This document shows positions 1 to 15,700 of a stretch of DNA of 64,000 nucleotides, in pieces; the stretch's first letter is position 1; each line of letters starts with the position of its first letter. Below the pieces are notes generated by a model. That model was not told the origin of the DNA, did not search any database, and saw only the letters and a list, made by a program, of their open reading frames with translations. The stretch is from NCBI RefSeq assembly GCF_036417845.1, contig NC_089994.1:10620001-10684000 (forward strand). Reading direction: 5' to 3'. Source of the DNA: Apteryx mantelli. Its lineage: Eukaryota > Chordata > Aves > Apterygiformes > Apterygidae. The position numbers were made by a program, and so were the translations under genes.

Positions 1-667
1 CAGTTTTATTTCAGGCAAGTTTTCATTAGGGCACCACAAAAATATTTGAAAGCCCTAATATGGTTTTAAACTAGAAAGAATATTTGTTGTTTCTGAATGT
101 GGCCAGAATTTTAAACATACTGCAAATGCTGTAGACTGATCATTGAAATGTACACCCTGGTCTATTTTATTTTTGTTTGTACCTGATATTTTTGCTGATG
201 TTAAACAACTATACTTTTCCTTTGATTCTAGTAGTAACTTGATCTAAAATACTCTTTATTTACAGGCTTGGAGGTGTCTTCCATTACATTTTTGTGATTA
301 GACTTATTCCTTAGCTTCTGTGACAGTTTGAAGCCTTTTCTTCATTATTTTAACAAAAATGTTTTGACTTATTTAAGGCAGGAAAAAAATGTAGTTGTAC
401 TTTATTGGTAATGAGGAAAAAAAAACCAGTCCTTCATGCATTGTTAGTGCCCTCACCTGTCTTATTGCTTTCCTGATGCTTGTTTCTTTTCTAAAACTCT
501 CAATTATCCAAGCATCGTGTTGAAACAATAGTAGTAAGAATTTTTGTAGAAAACCTTTCATTGAAGCAAATGTATTTAAGTCTATTTTTAATGTTAAAAG
601 CTAATGAGTATAGAAGCAAGATTTTTTTTTAGTTTACAGTATAATATGTAATCTTTCTTATTTGCAG
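1..667 (+). other. TANGO2: TANGO2 5' intron, right-hand part
   Basis: AT-rich intronic DNA ending in a good polypyrimidine/AG acceptor at 667. I see no coding, RNA or repeat signal in it. Confidence 0.7.
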
Positions 668-733
668 GCTATTACAGAATGACCTTGCACTGAGCCTTTC
701 TGGAAGAAGCAAGAATTAACTAGCAATCCCTCA
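668..733 (+). other. TANGO2: TANGO2 5'-UTR part of the start-codon exon
   Basis: The acceptor tcttatttgcag ends at 667, so this exon begins at 668 with untranslated sequence. It contains no ATG before the start codon at 734. At least one further 5' noncoding exon must lie left of the window. Confidence 0.8.
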
Positions 734-789
734 ATGTGCATCCTTCTATTCAAATTTGACCCTCGACCAGTTTCAAAAAATGCATACAG
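734..789 (+). CDS. TANGO2: TANGO2 coding exon 1 (residues 1-19)
   Basis: ATG at 734 followed by TGC gives the Met-Cys start of the family. The reading [18 protein letters not shown] ends at the donor AG|GTAAAG at 789/790, with Arg19 split across the junction (phase 2). Confidence 0.95.
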
Positions 790-3700
790 GTAAAGATGGT
801 TCCAGTTAACATGTATTTCCATAACTTTTGTTACACAATCTCATTTTAGCTGTAACCAGTGATGTTCCAAACAAGCCAGTTTTAGGTGCTTCTAGATGAG
901 TTTTACTGGATGTATTGATATTGTGCAGTGAGTTTCACAAGCAAACTTTCTGTAATAATTTTCTCCCATTACAGCCCTTAACCTTGAAACTTCATATTCA
1001 ACATGTATCTTAGCACATTCAGTATGTAATAGAAAGACAGCACTTCAGACTAGAAAAGACTTTACTGTTCTATTACTTTCTATGTTTATACATACTGTGT
1101 GGATTCCATATGACTTTGAGAAGCACAAGTATCAGTATTCATCCAGTAACTTTCCTGTACCTTTTGTTAAGCAATGGCTTGCTCCATACCTCTGAGATAA
1201 ATTACTTGAATCAGCCTTTCTGTTTCAGGCTATAGTGACCTGCTTAAGATTCTTGGTGTCCAGTTTTAATATTGGATACATTAGTCCCCTATTTTCCTAA
1301 AGACAGCATAAGTAAATCTTTGCTTTTTGTTAATTAGAAAGCTGATGTACTTTCTTTTTCAGTTGTTGTTACGGCTTCACCTTTGTCTCAGTTTTCTGAA
1401 GGACACAGCCCAAGTATCAGATGGAAATGGTACCCGGCTCTTGTACTTCTCTGAACAGTGTTGTAGTCATTAGACCAACTTAGACTTCTCTGTCAGTCTC
1501 CTGCTAAGTGTAACTTTTCCTGCCAGCTCCTATGTGTTACGCTTTACTATAGCTCTGACCTTGTTTTGAAGTCATGGAACAGTTTTCCCAACCAAAAGGT
1601 GTTTCCTGTGCCTTCAGGCATACTAATGCCTGTCAGTGTTATGCCAGACATTTGCAATTATTTTTCTTACTATAATTTACCTTGTTTCTCTAGTTAAAAG
1701 CATGTCTAAATGGTTATTAAAAGTTGAAAAGGCGAACTGGATATCTTTGGCCATTTTCTTATAGCCAATGCACTTTTTCAAGCAAGAAACATGCTCCCCA
1801 TGATGCTTAGGAAATTTTTCCATCCCAGTAGACTTTGTTTTCTACAGCAGTGCATATGTCAGTTTGAGCACTGAATTAAGCAAAAAGCTTTCAGTTCATC
1901 TTTAACACATTAATGAATCCCTATCTTCTTGTGCCCTTGCCACTTGCTGTTCTACCCTTTATCTTCATTCTTTGTGTTCTGTCTGTAGGCCTATTTGTAG
2001 TAAAGTTTAGTGCATTGTACCAAATGCTTTACTGTACTCCATTATTATTGTCAAAAGTAATGTGCTGCCATTACATCTTTCCTAACTATACTGTGTGTCT
2101 TATGAATAAATACAGGTTGCAAGCTTCAAAGCTGTAATCACATAGTGTTTTTATGGAACTGAATTATATTGCAGGAAATTACTTTAATGAAATAATTTCT
2201 CATGTTTTCATCTCTTTGCCTCAATATTAAAATAAATCTTAATACATAAATCTTAATACAGTTAAAATATTTCAGCTATAAAAATAGCTGAATAGGCCTT
2301 TTGCAATTTGTCATTTAAAATTGCTCCTTTTCTCCAGTATGATTGTTTCATAAAAGACATTTAAGATGTTTTAATTAGAGCAATCCTGTATACTAGCTTT
2401 GTACAAAACTTTGGAATCTCTATAATAAATCTGGGATGGGGAAGATTCTACCAGGAATGATTTCACTTAATATTTAGTATTTGGATATTATATACAGAAA
2501 TTCTAGTTTCATGTCTAGAATTCTTGAAGGCAAAATCTAGTTGGAACTTCAGGAAAAGAGAACTGACATGTTTGAGCCAAACTATTTTTGAAAGGTATGG
2601 ATGTTTATTTACACAGTATCTGTAAATGGAGGATGCTTCTTCTAGATGGAGGACAATTTGAGCAAGGTGAAAGAAATTCAGTAAAACAGTTGAGAGCCTG
2701 TAGTTTGAAGACTAGAAACAGGAAAAACAAAGCTGAATCTAAAAGGAAAAATGCAATCATTATTTGCATTGGAAAGATAAAATATGCATAATTTGTATAT
2801 ACTCTGTGCATTCCAGCAGGTACTGTTTTCACTGGGGAAAATACTAAGCATCTTCCCTGCAGTAAGGATATCATTGAAATGTTAGCATTCTTTTTCTGTT
2901 ATCCATAGCTGATTTTAATTTTATTCTTTCTGTAGCATTTTAATAGGTCCAGAAACTTGTTACAGAAAGTGTCAGTACATTTGGATGCTGAGTAAAGTAA
3001 TGAAATTTCATAGGAACTGTTTCCTTTGTGTGATTCAAAAATTAGAATGAAAAGTGTATGACCTAACTTCATTTTTACAGCAGTGAATTTGGCCTCTGCT
3101 GTATAAATGTAATTGACATGCAGCTGGTAGGAGGAACTGACGGTGAAGAAGATATTGAAGTTGTAGGAAACTGGTGATGGAAATCTGCAGATTTCTGGAA
3201 GATATAACACTTCATTAAAATTAAATAGTAAATATGGTTGGATAGAATGGGGAACACTCAATCTAGCAATTGAAATCAAAATGAGTCACTATGGATAATG
3301 ATGTGCAGGACTAAGAAGCTCTGTTGGATCAGTCTTTAACCACAGCATGGTGTAGTGGGGTTGTGCACAAATGTGTCTGCAGACTCTGAATGGTACATGA
3401 CAAATCTTGAAATTCATGAAGTTCATAGATAAATCTCCTCCTTGGTCAGTGCCGTTAAGGAAGGAAAATAGTTACTGGTATCTGCAGGATCTGAGCTAGG
3501 AACATACACTATTATATGATCAGGAAATAAATGAAGAAACAGTAAATGCTCATTTTGGAGTGTTCCATTATCCAATCAGAAGTGAAAAGCTTTTGTTTTA
3601 AAATAGCTATACTATGAAGACTTGCAACAGCACAGAACAAACTGCATGGATACTCAGCTCTGCCAATAGATTCAACTATGTAAATTCTGCAGTCAGTGAT

Positions 3701-6700
3701 CTACACTTTCCTACTGAACTTCTGTTTGCTGTTCCAAGAAGTAGAATGCAAAAAAGTCTTACAGATGAAGTGGCTGTAGTCTTCCTTTCAAAAGTTGTTC
3801 AGTCAAGTCCTGTCCACTGAGAGAAACCCTGCAGAAAATTCAGCATTTATGTAGGTGTAATCCTCACAGTAAGGTCAATATTGTTTCACATATGACATTC
3901 ATGACTCAGGGGGCATGATCTGTTCTTCTGAAGCATAAATTCTTGCTGAACAGGATTATTGTCCTCTAATGCTCCAATTAAGAACCTTATAGCAGTAGAA
4001 AACTGCTGTGTTTATATTTTTCCTCAGCATGCAGTCTACTTAGTGTTAAGGATTGCTACTTCCACAAACTGTCCTTTTGCAAGATGGGTTCTTTCAAAGT
4101 ATAGAATAGATTCAGAAAGTTTTGGAAAAATGCTGCTATTGGAAATGCAAGTGAATCAATTCTAAAATTGAAAAATTTTCTGATGCCTTTTTATGATGAG
4201 GTCCAAAATATCTGTTTCAGGATATAGTTTCCAATGTTACTTTTCATTAGGCCAATACAATAAGAGATGAGCAAGACCCAAACCAAGGTTTCTAAGGTGA
4301 AAAGTTGATGTACTTAGCTGTTATGTGCTAAAAACACTCATAGGAACATTATTTCTTTCTGTTTTAAGTGCAGAACAGAGGCAAGGGGGAAGTGTGCTGC
4401 AGTAATTTCTCTTTGAGGTCCGACAGGAATGGATTCATGACATCAATAACTAAGTAGTGTTTAGTGAATTAACTCTGGAGAAATAGACTCCTGTGGATTC
4501 CTAGCTGACTTCACTAAACAAATACATTTAAAAACAAATTGCCGCATAGTTTTAAATACTGATGACTTTGCTTCTGAACTTGTTTTTGGTGCCAAACTTG
4601 GGGTGGAACTTTTTTCCTGCTTCATGATGATGGTTAGTGTGGCAGTAAATGTATATTGTCTTGATAGAAAATCAATAAAAACCCTAAGTCTGAGCAGTAA
4701 GACTTACTGCGAGAATGGAATTACTGAGTTATTAATATTTTTCTGACCAGCGACATTGTAGCTTTATCTCTTACTCCTCTTTAAAATATACAAGATGACA
4801 ATGATGTGTTTGGGTTTTGTGTCCAAGAAGATAAAGCTTATTAACTGACTTTTTAAATGGCAGGCTGGCTTGTCATTTTTAATACCCTTAGTAAAGCAAC
4901 CCTAGCCTAGCACAGACATCTAGTACCTGTCTTACTCCACAACTGAGGGAACTGGCATCTCTGTCCATTGAGGTACTGTGCTTAAAAAGACACCCAGTCA
5001 ATTGGATCCAAATGTGTAAGGTCCAGTCTACTGTGTTATCTTACATCTTCAAGACATCTTGCCTGTGGCTCTCTTCCACACTGAACCCCATCTTCTGGTA
5101 CCCTTAACTTTCTTGAAAGTGGCAGTTAATAAAATCTGTCCCAAACAACATCTGTTTCTTTGGGTTTGGGGTTTTTTATGCTCTAAAGAACCTGCTTGAG
5201 GTACCACTGATGAGATTTAGCACAGAAATATTGGACTGTATTCAAGTCTATCCCATAGTTTAATTACTGCCTTCTACTATGACCCTTAGTGGTTCTCTGG
5301 ATGGACTTCTGCTGAGATGTGAAAACCAGTGGGTTGGTGTCTTAGTGAGGAAAACTATAAAGCTTACCTTCTCCTTCCACTGGCCAGTCACCTATTGCCC
5401 TGAGTCTCCAGTATGTGATCTGCCTAGGTTTGCAGTTACCTTTGTTCTTTACCTGGATCAGCCAAATCCATTACCTGCTCTTCAGGTGGGGATGTCCTAT
5501 CAGTGAAGAATGCTTTTTAAATCTTTTTCTATTGATAGCAAAGTAGTGATATTAAAAAAAAAAAAAAGGGCTGACAAAAGAGCAGTATCAAATGAAAGCT
5601 CACCTATGTGTTTGGAAGTGGTGAGTTATCTGAATGCTTTTTTTTTTTTTAGCATAGAAACACAGTAATGTTTCTAACCTAAGTTTTATTTATAGATAAC
5701 ATGCATCTATTTGATGTTGCAATAAGTCATTAAATTGAGTTTCTGATGCTATCTTCCAGTGCTTTTAAATAACAAAGTGTTAACTCTCACTGTTTTTGAA
5801 AAATGGATGTGCAATCAGCCTAGCTTAGACTTCCCTTTTCTTTCTAGTGCTCCAGTATTAACACTGGGATGGAATGACTGTAGCACACAATCAAAGTATC
5901 TGTATGCTCTGTAAATGAGTACACCAAGCAAATTTGTTTTAATAATTCTACTAGATGAGACAAATGAAGAAGCTTTTCCTTTCCTTCTCAATGGCCAAAA
6001 AAAAGTTTAACCGAGACTATTCTAGATTCCTCTGAAGCAGTCTGGATGTACTGACTTTTTAAAATCATACTTGTTTTGCATTCACAGCCTGACTTGAACT
6101 GATGTTATTCCTGAATTTAAATGGTCTGTATTTGCTACCAAGGCTAAAACTTTTGAGGAAGAACCGGCCTTCCTACTGTTAATCTTGTGTGCCTGCTGCA
6201 TCTGAAACACCACATTGAATTTGGCCTTTCAAGTCTGCAGATGATAATTACCAGTGTACAAAGTAGAGGGAATTGCACGTAGCAGAATTTTTTATAGTTG
6301 TATCATTACTCTTCCTTGGTGTTTCTTAGTATGTTTATTTTCCAAAATTTGATAATTTTAGATGGCACATGAAGAGCTGCGGTACATTTTTGTACAGGTC
6401 AGCACTCTGCTTGTGGGCTTGTGTTTATTATAAAATATATATAATGAATTTCATCCAGCAGCATTTTTCTATTATGTATTATTATTATTTTTTAAACTTC
6501 CTTCTACCTTCTGATTGTGTAACCTTCAGGGCTTCCTGCAGTTTGTCTGCTGCAGTGACCAAGTTTCCTTAAGGATTCAAATATTTGTCCCCACTGTTCT
6601 TGTAGCATTCCCTTATACCCTCCCCTCCCCTCCCCCCCCCCCCAAAAAAAAATTCCCCCACCACGATCCCTTTTGGCTGGTGCAAAATAAAACTGTCTTT

Positions 6701-9700
6701 TCCCTTCACTTCTCTGCCTTCTTGTGTGCTGTTTTTCCTATATCAATCAAATGAATGTCAGTGGGGCTAGACCTTGGAGGCAGATTCACAGATTCATTTC
6801 TCTTCTGGATACATACAGCCAAAAGCATCAGTCATATCTTTGAACTGCGTAAATAGAGCTTTAGGTGTCCAAGTTAAAGATTCAAAAATGCTGTGGCTAC
6901 ATGGTCCTAAGTAATGACCTAGTAAAAAATTATTCTGATGGGTCACTTTTTTTGATAAGTTACCTATAAACTACAGGTTACCTTTAAATTATCTTCTTTT
7001 AATTAAGCTGTAACTTCACATGCTGAAGAATCTCTATTAAGATTGCCTGTGCAATCCTCTTGCTTCACATGCATCCTATTCTTTGAAAAGAATAGCTGCC
7101 TCATTCATGCTCATTCTCTCATACTGAGAGAGAAGGTTATTGTTAACTATCATTTGGTTTCTGCACTGAGTGATAAAGGTTAGATGGTAGGAGAAAGGAC
7201 GATTTCATTCTTAAAATGAGGTAATGCTGTTTCAAGAATTGGATTCTGTTCCTGCTTCAACTGTGGAGCATCTACTTGTATGTAATAGAATCTTTCTCTT
7301 CTTGTGTTCTGCAGGCTTATTCTAGCAGCTAATAGAGATGAATTTTACCTCAGACCGTCCAAATCAGCAGATTTTTGGGATGGCAGCAATGAAATCCTTA
7401 GCGGTATGTAACTGTTTTGTAACTAGTTTTCATTATGCTTTATGAAGGAATCATTAAAAATGCAAAAACACAGGCCGTAAAAAAAGAAAGAAAGAAAAAA
7501 AAAAAAAATTCCTCTCATGCTTCTGGGGAAAATATTTCACGAAATTTGACAGATGAGTTGTGTTTCTATTGTGTTATTTTTGTTTTAACATCTTGAAAAA
7601 AAATCCTTGAAGTTATTTGGTAACAGTATGACATCATTAATTTGTTTGGGGGGGTAGATACCAAGGAACTTCTTGAATGTTTTTTCAGTTTTATGTTCTT
7701 TAATTGACTTCAGTCCAAGCAGTACAATAGAAATTTATTAAATTTTCCATCACAGTTGCTTCATCTTTTTTTAATGCAGTGAATCACTTTCTTAGAAAGA
7801 ATTAGTTACTCTACACACTCATTGTCTTTAGTCAGTTGAAATTGTTAAGCTGAGCCTCCTGAAAGTGAAATTTTTCTCGTTTTTCATATTGATTAGTAAT
7901 TTATAGGCTGCAGAATAGCTTTAGTTATTGATCTACCAGGTTATTAGCTTTCTGCTTGCATGTTGCTCAATTGACAGTCACTCAATTGTCTGGCCCTCTT
8001 TAGTAGGGAATCTGTATTTATCTGTATGCTCACTTTTAAGTATAACTAATATTTCTTCCTTTTCTCAGAGACAAAAATGAAGCTCTGGAAGACAAAGCAT
8101 TGTTTAAATACTAGATTCTGCCTTTGCAAAGATGGTGTGTTATTGTCATTGGCAGGGAGGCCTGTGAGGATAAGTTACTCCCATTGCACTGCAGCTTCCT
8201 TGCTTCTGAGATTCTGGCTGATGTTCCAGATTCCTGAGAGTCTGGATGCTGCTTTCCCTGTTATGTAGTGGGTTTAAAAAAACTCCCCAAAACAACAACA
8301 ACACCCACTATCTTGAAATCTGAAAAGCCTTAAACTTTTGTCTTTAATGCCCTTGTTGGTTTTGGCTATATGTGGCACAAGAAACTGGTGTATTCTCTGT
8401 TTAGGGGTTTATCTTTGAAAATCTCTTTAATACACCCTCTTGAGAAAACATTATTTCAAGCAATTCAGAAAAAATTAAATTTATTCTTTGACTTAACATT
8501 GAAATTTTTTTTTGTTCTTACAACAATATTACGAAACAGGAATTGTTCTGTTAGTCATTGGGCTAATATTGGCCAATGTAACTGTATATATTTTCTTTTG
8601 TGTGCCCCACAGTTAAGGTAGACAACAGTAGTAAAGTGTTCTTTAAAGAACTGACATGATTAAACTTGATATTGAGGTTTTGGATAATGAAGAAAGTTTC
8701 TGAGTAAGGATCCAAAACCTTTTGTTTAGTCTTTTAATGAAAGCTATCTTACGACATTATGATGCAGAATTAAAAGGTTTGTAACTATGCATATTTATAT
8801 AGAAACACATCTCCTCTTCCATTAAATGCTTGGTGTTTAACATGAGCTCATTGCAAATACATGGTGTTTTTTTAATTTGTGCTCTGATAGAAGTGTTTTT
8901 TGATTTAGTAATGCAAATTACTTTTACCTGAGTCCAAGATTTTTATTAGTTACCTAATTCACTTTAAATTGTTCTGATTAGTTGTTTCCAGAAATATTAA
9001 AGTTACAAATAACAATTAATCTTCTCAAGTATTTGCCCTTGAATTAACATACATTTTGAGCATACCTAAAGTTTACATGTATGTTAGCATATCAGCACAT
9101 CTTATTTTTAAATTTAATTTGCTCATTCTTTCTCATCTGTTGTTGAAGTATCTTTGAAAATATTAGCTAGTGCAGAATTGGAGGTGGGTGTTTTTGCTTA
9201 CTTCCTCTGTACTTGTCTAAACAGTCTTGTACCTATCGGTTTCATCTAGCCCCATCAAGACTTAAGACTTCATTAATAAATTGTGACTTAAGTTTAAGAT
9301 TTTTGAAAATGAATAAAATAGCCTAACTTTTGTTTATTCCACTAGGTCTGGATATGGAAGAAGGAAAAGAAGGTGGGACATGGCTAGGAATCAGTAAGAA
9401 AGGCAAGATGGCAGCCCTGACAAACTATATGCAGCCAAAGATTGACAAAAATGCAAAAGGAAGAGGTATGAAGGACTAGAAATGGGAAAAAGAAAGCATA
9501 TGGACAAGTCTTGGTGTCCCAATAAAATAAAATGCTGATTACAGTATTAATATAAATTTTTAAACTATTTTATTAGGCCACAAAATGTTGTTAACTGATC
9601 GGTCTGTGTACCTGTGTGAGGAGCTTGACAACAGGCATAAGTAAGGCAAGATACAGTGCCTCGATTTTAAGTTGGTTACACCCAGCAAGAAGCGCAGCAT

Positions 9701-12700
9701 CAACCGTTTTCTCTTAATGTTAATTAACACTCAGAACAACCGGGCAAGGATTGAGTTAGATTTTCTTCACTTTTTTTAGATTACACTAGACTTTTTAAAA
9801 GTGTGTATGTTCTTCTTCAAACAGGAATGAAGGGTAGCAGTGCAACTTGGGTTGTGCTGAAGATTAGGCTAAAAGGTGATAGTAGTCTTTTCTCACACAG
9901 TGATGAATTGGAGTAGCAGAAATAGAAGAAAAACGCTTCTGAAAGAGCACATTTGTTTTTAAAGTAAAAATGGGTCTGTAGTTGTCATGTGGGACTGTAG
10001 TGGGAAAACATGATGTTATACAGAAACAAATGGACCATGTCATTTGTATTTTGTTGTAGGGTCACATGTCAGGGAACTGAAGCAAGACAGAAAAGAGGAA
10101 GTTTGGCAAAGTGGGAGGAGAGGAAGGGCACATCAAGTAAAGAATAGTTAATAAATGCAACTTCTGTACAGCTGAGCTCTTGACTGAGAGTTCTTTCTCA
10201 AAATAAAAAGTTCTTAATTTGAGCATAATACAAAATCTTAAGGTTTTTAAAGGTTATTTTTCACTGATATTAGTGCCATCGGTAGCAGGAATCTTATGTA
10301 TCGCTGTTTGTTTCACCAAGCCTGCCAGAATAGTGAGTTCACATGTCCAAGTTGCTTTATGTACTTCTTTCTTAGGTGCTCTTGTAACAAACTTCTTGAC
10401 TTCAGATCTGGACAGCTATTCTTACTTGAAGAAAGTTTCAGTAGAAGGACATCTTTACAATGGATTTAACTTAATAGCAGCTGACTTGAAGTAAGTCTAC
10501 AAAACATCACAGTTTAAATATTAAAGGAAGAAAAATAAAGCAGTGAAGTACATATAATTGTTAGCACAGAAGTTTAACAGTATTAAAGCTAGAGCTCTTC
10601 TTTTTTGCTGATTGGTATATAAGGGCCTACTGTTACTCTAGTCATAACATTGTTTTTCATCTTTCAAACACTGGAGGGTTATCTTATTCTAATCACTGCT
10701 TCCTGCAAAACTTTTTGCGGTTCCTCTTTCTAATAGGCCATAATCAATCTTTTTGTCTTTCCCTGAAGACTGTCTTGTGTTTTGAAGACAACAAAACCTT
10801 GGCTACATATCTTTCTCGGAAATGTAGACCCATCTGTCTAGTTATGAACCTCTTTATCCTCATTTTATGATGATTTTTCAACTGTCAGATTGTTGACTGA
10901 AGATTTGGCTTAAAATTTAATGTCTGCTGTAGGCTTCCTGATTTGAAAGGGGAAAAAAAAGCCAACACTAGAAAAGGCCAAGAAAAATATCATACAAAAT
11001 TGTTCTTGACCATACAGTGCTTTTCCACGCAGAATTTATCAACAGCTAATGTACTGTAACCTCAAGATTTGGCTGGGAAGCTGTGACTTATGAGAGAGAT
11101 CAGTTTTAGCATTGGAGCAGGAAAAGAAGACAGAAGAAAATCAGCATGGTGATCATTGAAGTGTGGAAGTGGAAACTTGATCAGCTCAGCAAAATATACT
11201 TGAACTATCAATTAAATGAGAAGACTAGGGAGAAAAGTGATGAAAAAGGTAATGATTTGTCAATGAGCATCTAAAGATATGACTGACTAAATGGTTAAAG
11301 ATACTACTGCCTTTCAAGGAACTGCTTCTGGAAATTAGATTTGACAGGTGATATGTGAGATACTGGAAGTCCTGGCAATACGGAAAAACATTAGAGTATG
11401 ATAAAAGAGAAAACAAATGAGGAAATAGTTAAAACTTGAGCTAAAAAGGGAGGTGTAACTGGAATTGTTACTTGCCAGTGGAAAACAAAAGTTACAAAAG
11501 CTATTTGTAGTGGTCACCAGGTCAGGTGAACAAGGATAGCTCTGGTAAGTGGAGAATGAGAACAGAACAGATTAAATTGGTAATGATGGCTTGAATGTCT
11601 GTTGAATAGTAAGCTAAAATAGCACATTACAGGAATCAAATAACTGTCAGTGATCAAAGGAAAGCCTGAACTCGGACACAGTTCATGCATCTTCATCTTA
11701 GAAGGTTATTTAGAGCCTGCAAGTATCTGAATTACTTTGCTGCTATTATAACAGTGAGAGAGGTTGGAATTAATATGCATATGGGGAACAAGTCTGAAAT
11801 TTCCATGCTTCTTAATAGAATTCTTATGTCAAAAAATACTTTGGAAGAATGTCCAAAAAGATAGCATTGGTACTTTATTGGGTTAATAAATTGCTAATTG
11901 TTAAAGGATTCTGTTTGTTTTTCATTTGTTTTTGTGCAATTGAATCTATAATAGTGTAAACTTCCTTTCCTTACAAAGGGATATCCTTCTTTATCCTTCG
12001 AGGGTAAAGGCAAACAAGCAGACAGTGTAAAGTGTTCTGTGTTCACTGTGCCTGCTTTCATATGAGATATGAAAAACAGGAAGAGTAATTCATTTAAAGG
12101 AAACTGGGATGGGAGGAGAGGGGGACGGTGGAAATGTAATCATGAATCGTAGTTTCAAGGAAACTGGATTAAAGTTTCGCATGCATCTAACATAAAACTG
12201 TTTTGTGTTATGTAGGGGAAAATACAAAAAAATTCTCTTGTGGAATTTTACTAATCTCCAGTTGGTGTTTTTTTTAACTTTGTATCACCTAAAATAAGTA
12301 ACTAGTAGTATTAATAGGTGTTGCAATGGCAGATAACTTACTAAAGGAGGGAGATGTTCCACTTTGCAAATGAGTTTCATAGATGTTTCCTGGTGAGACA
12401 GAATTGTAGACAAGGAGTCTTGGGTTTAACCCTAAGTGCCTTAGGGAAATGTGCTTTAATGGTTGCAGCTTTTTAGAAAGAGGGTTGTATTTTTACTTTT
12501 GAGACTTTAGCTTTTGTCCCCAAGCTTCTCATCCTACTTTTTAGTAGTTTCTTTCTCTCTTCCTTCAGGGTACCCCCCTGTTGTCTAGCAGTTTGGAGAG
12601 GTCTGGTGGACTTGAAGCAGTCTGGTGTCTAACATCATACTGTCCCACAGCAGTAGGAGTATGGAAAGCTCTGACCCCCAAAAGCACAGCTGTATGGTGC

Positions 12701-15700
12701 TAGAAATTGAAACTGCTGTATCTTTGTGGGGTGCACAAGCAAGTGTCTCCCATTCCTTTTCTCCCTGAGTGGTGGCGTGCTGCGGCAGGGTGAGAACAGC
12801 TGAAAGCTTTTAAGCTGGTATTCCTGTCCTAGTGACTGCATTGCTAATTTTTGCTGAAACGAAAAAAATTGGCATGTAACAAACAACTTCATTAAGTTTC
12901 AGTAGCTGAAGGACCTTACATACTTGATTACAGTCAATGTGGTTGGCACAATTTTCTCTGTATGTGCATGTATGCGTGCATGAGTATGTATGCTCATTTT
13001 CTTTGCATTGTGCCTGATTCAGAAGAATGGAAATACAGGGCTAAGGCATTTCCAGACTATGTAACAATTGTTACTTGCATAGTTCATGATCATAAGCAGT
13101 TTAAATTGCCAAGAGCACATTACAGCTTTGGCACACCTTCTGCAGAAGCATTAATTTTGAGACCTTGCACCATCAACAGTCCAGTTCTCTCTCCTCCCAT
13201 TTATCTTTTCTGTGTGCTTCTAGGAAACCACCTACACTTAGAACAGAACACTAGCATTTACTGGTTTTAGTGAAAATAACTTCTAGCACACTGTCACTAA
13301 CTGGGGCCTTCTGTTTACATCTTTCACTTTCTGCATTAGACAGAAATCTGGTGCGCTGGTGGTTCAGGCTCATCACCAGTCATTTGCCTCCTTTATCTGC
13401 AACTGATTTTTTTTAGACAAAGACTTTTATTCCAAGTCTATGCTGTATAACAGCATACATTTCTGCAAGGCTATTTGTTTCATTTTAGAATTTACTGTGA
13501 TGTGTGAGAAAATGAAATGGCACTCTTGCAGGGGGTTGAAGTCTAAAAGTAGGAATGTGTAAAGGCAGACTCATGCCACCTATGAAGATACCAAGAGTGC
13601 ATTTCTTTGCTTGTGTCTGCTTAGGAATAATGTGTAGGTTATGTTTCCAGAAGTTTAATCCAGAAGCAGGTTCAGCAATTGCAGGGTTTGCTTTCCTTCT
13701 GTTGTTCGTATTCTCTGCTTTACAAAATTCATTATCCCACCAGGAGATTTCCCCAAATTTTTCTGTTGCTTAATTTATTTACGCAGTGCTTAAAGGAGTT
13801 TGACTTTTCTTTTCTTGCTCACTGCTACATATTGCTGCCTGGTGAGCTTTCAAATAATAGGAGGCTCTGTAAATCAAAAGGTAACAGAAGAAATAATCTT
13901 ATGTTTTTGAACAAACATGATGCTCAAACTGTTGATCTAGCAAGCAGTAAGCAACTATGAATTTTTGTTCTAATTTAGATGCATATAACAATCATAATGT
14001 TTGTTAGCATAATAACATTATAGTAGGCTTGACTGACATTATTTTATGCTATTGCAATCATTTTTGGTTTTATTTTTTATTCCTGCATGTTAAATTGGTA
14101 GGAAACTGGCTACTCAATTGAATAGTTCTTCTGTGGTAGTGCCGGTCATAATTTCATGCAAAATATCACAGGGAGTTGAGTATCTCTGAAAGCTGTATGC
14201 GTTGATTAACTTCTCTGTTTTGACGTGTCCTTAGTCTTGGATATCCCAATGAAATGAAATTCTTGGCAAGCTAATGATGCAGAGCAATTTCTACAAAATA
14301 TGTAAGCTTGTTATGTTTTGAAATTAGTTAGTTGTGAGCAAAATGCAGTATATACATGGAAGCTACTTTTCTATGTAAATAGAAGATGTTATTGTAATTG
14401 ATGTTATTTTGTTGGGCCATGTTGCTATTCAAAGAAAGATTGAAGACCACTCCTTAACGTGTTCTTCTGTTGCGTAACAAATGGCGATCGACTCTGTTAG
14501 AGTAGCATGATGTGAAGAGGAAACTCAAAATGGAGGTATGAATGAAGCAGTGTTGGGGAGGGACATATATAAGCACGTGATGTTGCTGACTGTAGGCAAT
14601 ATATTTATGGAGAGACTTGTAATGTCTGAGTTTTTTTAGGTAAACATTTCAGGAAAATAAATTTTTATCTTCTGTGTTATTATGATGATGGCATGCTAGA
14701 TGATACAGGTGCGATGATGTGAGAAAGGGATCTGGAAAACACCTTAACGATTGTAAAATCTGGCTGTTTATTTCTGCAGCTTTGTATCCCTTATTTTAAA
14801 CATGCATGTTCTTTGACACTTTTAGTGTAATACATTTGCTCTGTGGTGCCTCTTGTTGTCAACTTTATACACTTGATTCATTTTTGCTTTTTAATGAGTG
14901 AGTAGAATGGAAAAAACTTGTTTCTTAGTTTTCTGATCCCTTCAGTTTATCTTCTTGCTGTACCTGCTGAGTATAAGAGTATTGAATACTAATCCCATTA
15001 TGATAAATGTACTTTTATGCTGAATGTATGGCATATGGCATACAGTCTATTTAGGGACTTGGGTAGATGCAGAATTAGCTTCTAAAAAGGTAGCATGCTA
15101 TTTCTGCAGTTCTGACTATCAACAGGTTTGAGTGAAGAACGAGGTTATCCCGGCTGGACTGGTCTCTAAGAAAATGTCTGCTTAAGATTCAGAGTGCTGG
15201 TTGTTCTTTCTGCCTTTGTAGTAATATCTGAAGTATTTGTGAACTGCTTTTGTTGACAATCAGGACGGTATTTCTGTTCTGGGGAAACCTGCTTTTATGT
15301 CCAACAAATCCAGTTACTGCAGTTGCACAGATTTTCATGGTTATCTCAAACTTGTGTTAGGGCTGTTGTGACAGCAGCTCATTCAAGTTCCATATTGTCA
15401 AGTGTGTACTCCAGACTGCCCTGAAGGACAAACTGAAGTGACAGCCTCTTGTCACTATCCCAGTGAGTTTAGAGTCTCTGACAGATTGTTAGCTGGAGCC
15501 CATACTGTTAGTCTGCAGTAAAATCCCTGTGTAACAGGAGTGGAGGTATGGTAGGATGGATGGTCCTGTTGCTGAATTCCAGTTGAAACAGAAGATCTGC
15601 CAAAGCAATGGGGTTGGAAGGTGGAAAGCTTTTTTAAATTTTTTAAATTTTTTAAATTGAAATCCACAGTTGGTTATGTATCAACATCACTGCTGAGGTA